From Sinorhizobium meliloti (GTDB lineage: Bacteria; Pseudomonadota; Alphaproteobacteria; Rhizobiales; Rhizobiaceae): a DNA stretch of 64,000 bases. Below are positions 24,608 to 31,603 of the stretch, piece by piece. Below the pieces are notes generated by a model that worked only from the letters and a program-made list of their open reading frames with translations, searched no databases and was not told the DNA's origin. How positions within the stretch are numbered: position 1 is the stretch's first letter; every line of letters begins with the position of its first letter. The position numbers were made by a program, and so were the translations under genes. The stretch spans positions 1,240,001-1,304,000 of the forward strand of contig NZ_CP141213.1 in assembly GCF_035610345.1 (NCBI RefSeq). The letters run 5' to 3'.

Positions 24608-25594
24608 ATGAAATCCGGTGATGCAAAGAGGGGAACTGACGAAAAGGCTCAAGAGGGGGGCAGGGGACGCGCGGCCGACAGCCCGGGCGAAATTCCAGCG
24701 AGGGGTCTGCGTGACGTCTTCTGGCGGGTGGTTTCACAGATCAGCGAGGACCGGATTTCGCTCGTTGCCGCCGGCGTCACCTTTTATGTGCTCCTCTCCA
24801 TATTTCCAGCGCTCGGCTCGCTCGTCTCCATCTACGGTCTCGTTTCCGATCCGGCCGCGATCGCCGAGCAGGCTACATTGCTCGCCACCGTGCTCCCGGC
24901 GCAGTCGCTTCAAATGATGACCGACCAATTGGAAACCCTGACGTCCCAGGAAACGTCCAGCCTGAGCCTCGGCTTCATAGGCGGGTTGCTCTTCGCTCTC
25001 TGGAGTGCGCGCAACGGCGTAGGCGCCCTTTTCGAAGCGATGAATATCGCCTATGACGAGACGGAAAAGCGCGGCTTCGTCCGGCTGGCACTGTTAAGCA
25101 TCGGCTTCACGCTGGCCGGTTTGATCCTGACCGCCGTCCTCATCGCGGCCATTGCCATATTGCCGGCAGTGCTGGCCTTTCTCCACCTGGAACTGGAAGG
25201 TCTCCTCAGGTTCGTGCGCTGGCCCGTGATGCTGTTGCTCGTAGCGGCGGGCATCACCCTGATCTATCGCTACGGTCCTAGCCGGGAGCCGGCCAAACTC
25301 AGGTGGCTTACCTGGGGTGCGGCCCTGAGCACGATCTGCTGGCTCGTCGCGTCCCTGGCGTTCTCGTATTACATCGACAATTTTGCAAACTACAATGCCA
25401 CCTACGGCGCTCTCGGCACGCTGATCGGCTTCATGCTCTGGATCTGGATATCCACCATGATCGTCATCATCGGTGCTGAACTCAATGCCGAGCTGGAACA
25501 TCAGACGGCGAGGGATTCAACGACAGGGCGGCCCAAGGAGCTCGGAAAGCGCGATGCCTATGTCGCCGACACGGTCGGCGACGCCGAGGATTAG
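24608..25594 (+). CDS. YihY/BrkB family inner-membrane protein (copy 2)
   Basis: A 328-residue paralogue of the protein at 21244. The two align along their whole length: VAAGVTFYVLLSIFPALGSL against IAAGVSFYLLLSLFPAMGAL, and IYRYGPSREPAKLRWLTWGA against IYRFGPSRERAKLRWLNWGA. Both end in HQTA-DSTTG-P--LG-R-A-VADT. AGGAAGAGCAG precedes the ATG. Retention of two copies, each behind an EcfG-like motif, suggests dosage or partner differences under stress. It converges on the sorbosone-dehydrogenase-like gene with an 8-base gap. Confidence 0.88.
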   Translation: MKSGDAKRGTDEKAQEGGRGRAADSPGEIPARGLRDVFWRVVSQISEDRISLVAAGVTFYVLLSIFPALGSLVSIYGLVSDPAAIAEQATLLATVLPAQSLQMMTDQLETLTSQETSSLSLGFIGGLLFALWSARNGVGALFEAMNIAYDETEKRGFVRLALLSIGFTLAGLILTAVLIAAIAILPAVLAFLHLELEGLLRFVRWPVMLLLVAAGITLIYRYGPSREPAKLRWLTWGAALSTICWLVASLAFSYYIDNFANYNATYGALGTLIGFMLWIWISTMIVIIGAELNAELEHQTARDSTTGRPKELGKRDAYVADTVGDAED

Positions 25595-25602
25595 ATCGGG
25601 AA

Positions 25603-27156
25603 TTATTGCTGTGGCTCCGGTGATCCCTGTTCCGTAGCCCTCGGCAGAGTAGCCGGCGCGACATCGGTCTGCGGCGGCTCCGGAGGCGTGGCACCAGTTG
25701 CGGGAGGAGCGGCCCGTCCGGATGTCCCTCCTGTCTCACCCGCTGGCGGGCTGGCTTCACTGGTGACCGCGCTATCCCCCTGTCCGTCCGTACCGACAGG
25801 GCTCGGTGTGACCCTGCCGTCGGCTCCGGCGACGCGCCAGACGGTGTTGCCGGCGTCGTCGGCCACAAGCAGCGCCCCGGTCCCGTCGATCGCAACGCCG
25901 ACCGGACGACCGCGAGCCTGATCGCCTTCGATGAAGCCGGTCACGACGTCCTGAGCCTTCCCGGCCGGCCGGCCGTTTTCGAATGGGACATAGACGACCT
26001 TGTAGCCGTTGAAGCTGCTGCGGTTCCAGCTGCCGTGCTCGCCTATGAAGGCGCCGTTGGCGAAGGGCTCCGGCAAGGCGGAGCCGTTGGAGAAGACCAG
26101 GCCCAGGGCGGCGACGTGGCTGGAAAGAGCATAGTCCGGGGGGATCGCTTTCTCGACCATGTCGGGCCGCGGCGGATGGACCCGCTCGTCCACATGGGCG
26201 CCGTAATAGCTCCATGGCCAGCCGTAGAAAGCGCCTTCCTGCACCGAGGTCATGTAGTCCGGCACCAGATTCGGCCCCAGCTCGTCACGCTCGTTGACGA
26301 CCGTCCAGAGCACGCCGGTCTCCGGATGGAAGATCAACCCGTTCGGGTTGCGAAGGCCGGACGCGAAGACGCGGGCCGCACCCGTTTCCCGATCTACCTG
26401 CCAGATCGCCGCGCGGCCCTTTTCGGCCTCGAGCCCGCGCTCGGCCACGTTGGAGTTGGAACCGACGGAGGCATAGAGGTAGCGCCCGTCGGGGCTGAGG
26501 GCCAGATCCTTGGTCCAGTGATGGTTGATCGGGCCACCAGGAAGCGGTGTTAGAACCCGCGGCTCGCCGGTGATCTCCGCCTGCCCGAGCTGATAGGGAT
26601 AGGCGAGGATTGCATCGGCCGCAGCCACGTACAGCGTTCCGTCGTGCCACGCCACTCCGAAAGGAGAATTGAGCCCTGTCAGCAGGTCGTGGCGTTCGTC
26701 CACCGTTCCGTCGCGATCGGTGTCGCGGAGCAGCGTGATCAGATTGCTTTCCTTTTGGGGGCCGGCACCACCGCCGTGGGTCATGGACATGATCCAACCC
26801 CGGATCATGTCCTTCGGCCGCTCTATAGGCTTGCCCGAGGGTTCGCGCGATTGAACGACGAGAACGTCGTCGTTCGGCAGCGTATGGACGGTCCTCGGAT
26901 TGGCAAGGTCCTTCGCGTAGGCGGCAATGACGAGATTGTCGGGAACGCTCGGTGTCGTGCCGTCCTGCCAGCCGACGACCTCGGCGATTTTCATGTCCGG
27001 CATGAGTTCCGATGTCGGTTCCGGCAAGACCGGATCGGGGCCGATCTGCTGCGAAACATCGAAATCCGCGCCGTCATCGCTGCAGCCTGCGAGCGCCAGG
27101 AGGAGAACGCCGGTTCCGATGAGGAATCTTGCACGGAAGAAGGCAGAGCTATTCAT
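25603..27156 (-). CDS. Sorbosone dehydrogenase-like (PQQ sugar dehydrogenase family) lipoprotein
   Basis: A 517-residue six-bladed beta-propeller protein. The N-terminus is a lipoprotein signal (FLIGTGVLLLALAGC, lipobox LAGC at about residues 22-25). Propeller motifs of the GDH/sorbosone dehydrogenase family are clear: LPNDDVLVVQSREPSGKP, HHWTKDLALSPDGRYLYASV, ASGLRNPNGLIFHPETGVLW, NERDELGPNLVPDYMTSVQE, FIGEHGSWNRSSFNGYKVVY and RGRPVGVAIDGTGALLVADD. The last 75 residues are a Pro/Gly/Ala-rich tail. It would oxidise a sugar or polyol at the periplasmic face if PQQ is available; no PQQ synthesis genes are in the window. It overlaps the DUF2231 gene upstream by 8 bases. Confidence 0.85.
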   Translation of the reverse strand: MNSSAFFRARFLIGTGVLLLALAGCSDDGADFDVSQQIGPDPVLPEPTSELMPDMKIAEVVGWQDGTTPSVPDNLVIAAYAKDLANPRTVHTLPNDDVLVVQSREPSGKPIERPKDMIRGWIMSMTHGGGAGPQKESNLITLLRDTDRDGTVDERHDLLTGLNSPFGVAWHDGTLYVAAADAILAYPYQLGQAEITGEPRVLTPLPGGPINHHWTKDLALSPDGRYLYASVGSNSNVAERGLEAEKGRAAIWQVDRETGAARVFASGLRNPNGLIFHPETGVLWTVVNERDELGPNLVPDYMTSVQEGAFYGWPWSYYGAHVDERVHPPRPDMVEKAIPPDYALSSHVAALGLVFSNGSALPEPFANGAFIGEHGSWNRSSFNGYKVVYVPFENGRPAGKAQDVVTGFIEGDQARGRPVGVAIDGTGALLVADDAGNTVWRVAGADGRVTPSPVGTDGQGDSAVTSEASPPAGETGGTSGRAAPPATGATPPEPPQTDVAPATLPRATEQGSPEPQQ

Positions 27157-27598
27157 AACCGCTCACTCCGGATTGCCTGTAGAGGGTGGCGCGGCCAAGC
27201 AAAGCGAAGAGGATCGTCAGAAGCACCGTCGCCGCGGAGAGGATCAACCCGTAGGGTACCACAGCCGTCCAGCCATCGGCGGCATGGACGAGGTTGTTGA
27301 CGAAGGCGAGACCGAGGACGAGGACGTAGCCGATTACATGGAGCCAAACCGCCCCTTGCCTACGCCGCTCCCTTCGAAACAGGAACTCCAATACACCGGC
27401 CACGCCAGCAATCACGCCGGCAATGATGCCGGCAAAGAGCAGCCAAGCGGAGAAGTTCTGCCACATGATATGTCCCGTCTGCCAGAAGGCGATATCGGTC
27501 AGAAGGGCGAGCGTAAAACAGACGACCGGAAACGGCACGAGCAACGAATGGACCGGGGTGGTGACGGTCGCGGCAGTCGATGCGGAATTTAGATTCAT
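27149..27598 (-). CDS. DUF2231 membrane protein (copy 2)
   Basis: A 149-residue, four-helix membrane protein. Start at the ATG at 27598 with AGGAGG 6 bases upstream. The family core near residue 17 reads TPVHSLLVPFPVVCFTLALL, the HPxHPxLVPFP-type motif in diverged form. Helices follow at LTDIAFWQT, FSAWLLFAGIIAGVIAGVAG, VIGYVLVLGLAFVNNLVHA and YGLILSAATVLLTILFALLG. Translational overlap with the sorbosone-dehydrogenase-like gene suggests it may be its membrane electron-transfer partner (inference). An EcfG-like motif lies 30-53 bases upstream. Confidence 0.85.
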   Translation of the reverse strand: MNLNSASTAATVTTPVHSLLVPFPVVCFTLALLTDIAFWQTGHIMWQNFSAWLLFAGIIAGVIAGVAGVLEFLFRRERRRQGAVWLHVIGYVLVLGLAFVNNLVHAADGWTAVVPYGLILSAATVLLTILFALLGRATLYRQSGVSGYE

Positions 27599-27626
27599 CG
27601 GCGCCTCCTGTTCGGTCGACCGTTGA

Positions 27627-27651
27627 AACCTCGGGCCCGCCCATTTGTTCC
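27627..27651 (-). promoter_or_regulatory. EcfG-like promoter motif for DUF2231/sorbosone-dehydrogenase operon
   Basis: Read on the minus strand: GGAAC (27651-27647), 16 bases, GGTT (27630-27627). It differs from the consensus CGTT in one base and is placed just upstream of the start at 27598. Confidence 0.5.
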
Positions 27652-27707
27652 GGGAGCGCTCGCGGCGGGCGGTTCGACCGTCTACGCAACCACAGGAGGT
27701 GCGGATT

Positions 27708-27733
27708 GGAACCATGAAGCACCCCAAACAGTT
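27708..27733 (+). promoter_or_regulatory. EcfG-like promoter motif upstream of the oxidase operon
   Basis: GGAAC (27708-27712), 17 bases, AGTT (27730-27733). One mismatch to GGAAC-N17-CGTT. It points toward ctaG and is back to back with the motif at 27627-27651. Confidence 0.4.
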
Positions 27734-27849
27734 TCGCCTTGCGACACAGTAATTCGATGCCGTGTTTCGACCGGCGGCCTGCGCCGGCGACCTTTCTGAA
27801 ACCTGACCGGCGGGGTCTTGGTCAGCCGCTCGGAGGACTAGGGGGCGTG

Positions 27850-28431
27850 ATGGGGCCGTTGGCGACGCATATGGCAGTGCACATCCTGCTGATGAACCTC
27901 GCCGCGCCCTTGGCTGCAGTCGCAATGACTTGGGGTCGGCCGCAGCGGCGGGAAATCGCCGGGTGGGCTCTGCCGCTTGCGACACTTGCGCAGATCGCCG
28001 CCCTCTGGGCCTGGCATGCGCCGCCATTTCTCAAGCGGGCCCTGGAATTTCCCACAGTTCATTTGCTCATGAATGCCAGCCTGTTCCTGACCGCATTCCT
28101 GTTCTGGCGGGCGGTCCTGCTTCTTCATGGCAAGCGTTCCTGGCAACCGATCGTTGCCCTTCTGATGACCAGCAAGCTCTATTGTCTTCTCGCCGTACTC
28201 TTCGTCTTCGCGCCGCGAGCGCTCTACCCCGCTTTCGCTGCATCCCACACGGCGCATGCAACTGGAACCCTGAACGCAACTTTGGCCGATCAGCAGCTCG
28301 CGGGGCTTATCATGCTGGTCGCCTGTCCTGTGACCTATGTTCTCGCAGGGATCGTGATTGCCGCGCGCTGGCTTTTGACGATGGAGGAAGACGATGCCGG
28401 ATCCAGAGCAGGTGCAGCAGCGTGGACCTGA
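27850..28431 (+). CDS. ctaG: Cytochrome c oxidase assembly protein, caa3-type CtaG
   Basis: A 193-residue integral membrane protein with about five hydrophobic segments. Start at ATG 27850 (or the adjacent GTG at 27847), behind AGGGGG; frames further upstream lack family similarity. Histidines typical of CtaG_Bac proteins are present (MGPLATHMAVHILLMNLAAP; ALWAWHAPPFLKRALEFPTV; HLLMNASLFLTAFLFWRAVL; ASHTAHATGTLNATLADQQL). It supports copper delivery to the CuA/CuB sites of the oxidase encoded downstream. The reading frame is shorter at the N-terminus than the longest family members. It overlaps the next gene by 10 bases. Confidence 0.8.
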   Translation: MGPLATHMAVHILLMNLAAPLAAVAMTWGRPQRREIAGWALPLATLAQIAALWAWHAPPFLKRALEFPTVHLLMNASLFLTAFLFWRAVLLLHGKRSWQPIVALLMTSKLYCLLAVLFVFAPRALYPAFAASHTAHATGTLNATLADQQLAGLIMLVACPVTYVLAGIVIAARWLLTMEEDDAGSRAGAAAWT

Positions 28432-29546
28432 GAAACCTTCACTGGACGGCCGTTGCGAAAATCGTCGGGGTCGGCGCCGTGCTGCTCGTGACCGCGGGCG
28501 TCGTGTTCGTCTGGTCCGGCGTCTACAACGTCGCGGCCTCCAAGGACCACCTGCGGATTACGACATGGATCCTGACGCTGATCCGCGAACGATCGATCGC
28601 CAACCGAAGCTTTACGATCGAAGTTCCGCCGCTCGATGACGATGGCATGATCCGACTCGGGGCATCCCATTTCGAAGGTGCGTGCGTAGCGTGCCACAAC
28701 CGCCCCGGCGAAGAGATAAATCCGATCGTCAGCGGCATGCTGCCCCCGCCTCCGGATCTGATGGACATCGGCAAGCGCCGTCCGCCGGAGGAGATCTTCT
28801 GGATCGTCAAGCACGGCCTCAAATATACCGGCATGCCGGCATGGCCGAATACCCGGCGCGACGACGAAGTCTGGGCCGTCACGGCATTCCTCGCAAGCCT
28901 GCCCGCAACGGCAGGCAATTATCTCGACCTGGCAGGCCTCACGCGCAGCCAGGCGAGTAGAGATGAGGGATCCGTGAGCGGCAGCGCCTTGACCGCCTGC
29001 GGGCGCTGCCATGAACGCGAAGGCACAGGCACGAACGGCGACCGTGTCCCGCGGCTCGCGGGACTTCCCGAAGCCTATCTCCTGCGCAGTCTCCAGGAAT
29101 ATGCGCAGGGTGCCCGGGCGAGCGGTGCCATGGAACCGGTCGCCGACCTTCTGTCAGAGGACGCCATGCGGGAGCTGGCAGCGCATTACTCCGCACTTCA
29201 GCCAACCGCCGGAAACCAATCGGCGTCACCTGACCCTGAGCAACTCAGGCGCGGCGAAGCCATAGCCAGGCGCGGCATCGCGCATCAGGGCGTACCGGCC
29301 TGCCTGAGCTGCCATTCCGGACGTCAATCGCCGCAGTTTCCGGTCCTCGCCGGCCAGCATGCCGAGTACATAGAGGAGCAGATACGGCTCTGGCGGCGCG
29401 GCGGGCGGATCGGGACCCCCTATGGGAGGATCATGACGGCGGTTGCCGGCGCACTGGACGAAGCGCAGATCGAAGACGTCGCCGCCTATCTGGGTTCGCT
29501 GCCTCCGGGAAGCGCCACGGCGCCGATGACGGAGGCGAACCGATGA
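28422..29546 (+). CDS. Triheme c-type cytochrome
   Basis: A 374-residue membrane-anchored cytochrome. I choose the GTG at 28422 (VDLRNLHW), which places one anchor helix (AKIVGVGAVLLVTAGVVFVW) at residues 11-30. Three haem c sites follow: CVACH (about 87), CGRCH (about 192) and CLSCH (about 290). Axial Met candidates are in GLKYTGMPAWPNTRRDDEVW and the later GRIMTAVAGAL. The first domain resembles the cytochrome of alcohol/aldehyde dehydrogenases, and the last two a cytochrome c4-like pair. It is likely the electron donor to subunit II. It overlaps ctaG by 10 bases and subunit II by 4. Confidence 0.85.
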   Translation: MDLRNLHWTAVAKIVGVGAVLLVTAGVVFVWSGVYNVAASKDHLRITTWILTLIRERSIANRSFTIEVPPLDDDGMIRLGASHFEGACVACHNRPGEEINPIVSGMLPPPPDLMDIGKRRPPEEIFWIVKHGLKYTGMPAWPNTRRDDEVWAVTAFLASLPATAGNYLDLAGLTRSQASRDEGSVSGSALTACGRCHEREGTGTNGDRVPRLAGLPEAYLLRSLQEYAQGARASGAMEPVADLLSEDAMRELAAHYSALQPTAGNQSASPDPEQLRRGEAIARRGIAHQGVPACLSCHSGRQSPQFPVLAGQHAEYIEEQIRLWRRGGRIGTPYGRIMTAVAGALDEAQIEDVAAYLGSLPPGSATAPMTEANR

Positions 29547-30526
29547 GGCTCGCCCGATATTTCGCGGTGGCAAGCGCTCTCGCGCTGCAGGGCTGCGCCG
29601 GGCTGCAGTCCGCGCTCGATCCTTCCGGAGCGGAAGCCGAGCGCATCGGCACGCTCAGTTGGCTGCTGATTCTGTTCTCTACCGCCATTCTCGTCGGGGT
29701 CTGCCTGATCACGGCGGTCGCGCTTTTCGGCGGTGAGCGCTGGCGTGCCCGCATCGCGGGCGAAAGGGTGGTCATCGGTGGCGGTCTCGTTTTCCCGATC
29801 CTCGCTCTCAGCATCCTGCTGGGCTACGGCTTCTATCTTATGGCGCCCGGCACCACTGCGGCCCGTTCGCAGGGCGGATTGCGCATCGAGGTCGTGGGCG
29901 AGCGCTGGTGGTGGCGGGTGACCTATGTCGACGAGACCGGTCGCCGCATCGAGAGCGCCAACGAAATCAGGCTGCCTGTCGGGCGGCCGGTGGAATTGGA
30001 ACTGACATCGGCAGACGTTATTCACAGCTTCTGGGTGCCGCGGCTCGCCGGCAAGCTCGACATGATCCCCGGCCATACCAACACGCTGACGCTTCAAGCG
30101 ACGAAGGCCGGCATCAGTCGCGGCCAATGTGCGGAATATTGCGGCGGGCCGCATGCCTTCATGTCCTTTTACGTGATCGCCATGCCCGAAGATCAGTTTT
30201 CCTCCTGGCTGGCAGGTGAGGCCGGCGACGCCTCGGCTGCGAAACAGGATCAGGCCGCAGGGCAGGCGCTGTTCCTCTCCTCCGGCTGTGCCGCATGCCA
30301 CCGGGTCCGCGGCACGGATGCCCGGGGTACGATCGGCCCCGATCTCACGCATGTGGGCAGCCGGCACTCGCTTGCAGCTGCCACGCTCGAGAACGATGTC
30401 GCCGCCTTCGTCCGCTGGATCCGCGACGGCCAGCACGTGAAGCCGGAAAATCTGATGCCGCCATACGAGATCTTCACCGACGACGAATTGCGGCAGCTCG
30501 CCGCCTATCTGGACCAGTTGAGGTGA
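29543..30526 (+). CDS. ctaC: Cytochrome c oxidase subunit II fused to cytochrome c
   Basis: A 327-residue lipoprotein-type subunit II. The N-terminus MRLARYFAVASALALQGC has a lipobox at Cys18. Two membrane helices follow (LSWLLILFSTAILVGVCLIT; IGGGLVFPILALSILLGYGF), then the cupredoxin domain with the tryptophan-rich EVVGERWWWRVTYVD. The CuA ligands are His in VIHSFWVPRLAGKLDMIPG and Cys/Cys/His/Met in QCAEYCGGPHAFMSF. A C-terminal cytochrome c domain (about residues 235-327) carries CAACH and a Met ligand in KPENLMPPYEIF. This makes it a caa3-type oxidase, which can take electrons through the fused haem. Confidence 0.93.
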   Translation: MRLARYFAVASALALQGCAGLQSALDPSGAEAERIGTLSWLLILFSTAILVGVCLITAVALFGGERWRARIAGERVVIGGGLVFPILALSILLGYGFYLMAPGTTAARSQGGLRIEVVGERWWWRVTYVDETGRRIESANEIRLPVGRPVELELTSADVIHSFWVPRLAGKLDMIPGHTNTLTLQATKAGISRGQCAEYCGGPHAFMSFYVIAMPEDQFSSWLAGEAGDASAAKQDQAAGQALFLSSGCAACHRVRGTDARGTIGPDLTHVGSRHSLAAATLENDVAAFVRWIRDGQHVKPENLMPPYEIFTDDELRQLAAYLDQLR

Positions 30527-30529
30527 CCT

Positions 30530-31603
30530 ATGCTTGACTTCGCCGGCCTCGGACTTTGGCTGAATCTCGCGATTTTCGCGGGGGCGGCCGTGGCAGTCTG
30601 GATGGCTGGCGTCAGGATCACCGGCTATGCCAATGCGATCAGCGAGAAGACGGGCGTAGGCCAGGCCTTCATCGGCGTCGTGCTTCTCGGCGGCATCACT
30701 TCGCTCCCGGAGCTGGCGGTAGGCGTGACCTCGTCGCTCAGCGGTGATGCCAGTCTCGCGGTCAACAGCATCCTGGGCGGCATCGCCATGCAGGTGGCGA
30801 TCCTTGCCCTTGCCGACATGCTGATCGGCCGCCAGGCACTGACTTCGGTCATTCCCGACCCGGTCGTCATGCTGCAGGGCGGCTTCAAGATCCTTCTCCT
30901 GTCGATCGTCGCCGCCTCGATCGTGGTGGGGGACGTGCCGGTGCTTTTCTCGGGCGTGTGGATGTGGTTGCTTGCAGCGGTCACGGGCTTCGGCATGTGG
31001 GTCTTGTCACGCTCGAAGCGCGACAAGCCCTGGATCGCGAATGACGAGGAGGTTACGCCCGAAAAGGAGGAAGAGAGGGCGCGGAAGGAGGCCGAAGACA
31101 GCAAGAAGAAATCGCTGCGCGAGGTGGGCTGGGCGACTGCCGGCTGCGGCGCCGTCATCATCGTCGCGGGCTATCTGCTGTCGCGTTCGGGAGATGCGAT
31201 CGCCGAAGCGACCGGACTCGGCCAGAGCTTCATCGGCGCGGTCCTCGTGGCGATTGCGACGTCGCTGCCGGAAGTCAGCACGGTGTTCAGCGCCACGCGT
31301 GCCGGCCTCTATACCATGGCCATGTCGGATATCTTCGGTACGAACCTCATTGATCTCTTCCTTCTTTTCATCGTCGATATCACCGGAGGTGCCGACGCGG
31401 TGATGAACGGCGCCGGGCGCTTCGAAGCCTTTGCAGCGCTGATCGCGATCACGGTCACGGCGATCTTCTTCATCGGGCTGGTCGAACGGCGCGACCGGAC
31501 GATCTTCAGGATGGGTTACGACTCCTTCGCGGTCCTCAGCGTTTACCTGGCGGGGCTGGTCGTCCTCTATTTCCTGCGCGACACTGGCGGTGGAGGCGGA
31601 TGA
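30530..31603 (+). CDS. Calcium/sodium antiporter (CaCA family) inside the oxidase operon
   Basis: A 357-residue membrane protein with the two inverted alpha-repeats that define the Ca2+/cation antiporter superfamily: GVGQAFIGVVLLGGITSLPE (about residues 41-60) and GLGQSFIGAVLVAIATSLPE (about 225-244). The paired N-S-I-L-G-G and D-I-F-G-T-N-L regions are present (SLAVNSILGGIAMQVAILAL; MAMSDIFGTNLIDLFLLF). A charged loop with many Lys/Glu separates the halves (about 160-195). It starts 3 bases after ctaC, and its stop overlaps the start of the subunit I gene, so it is embedded in the oxidase operon. The exchanged ions cannot be read from the sequence. Confidence 0.88.
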   Translation: MLDFAGLGLWLNLAIFAGAAVAVWMAGVRITGYANAISEKTGVGQAFIGVVLLGGITSLPELAVGVTSSLSGDASLAVNSILGGIAMQVAILALADMLIGRQALTSVIPDPVVMLQGGFKILLLSIVAASIVVGDVPVLFSGVWMWLLAAVTGFGMWVLSRSKRDKPWIANDEEVTPEKEEERARKEAEDSKKKSLREVGWATAGCGAVIIVAGYLLSRSGDAIAEATGLGQSFIGAVLVAIATSLPEVSTVFSATRAGLYTMAMSDIFGTNLIDLFLLFIVDITGGADAVMNGAGRFEAFAALIAITVTAIFFIGLVERRDRTIFRMGYDSFAVLSVYLAGLVVLYFLRDTGGGGG

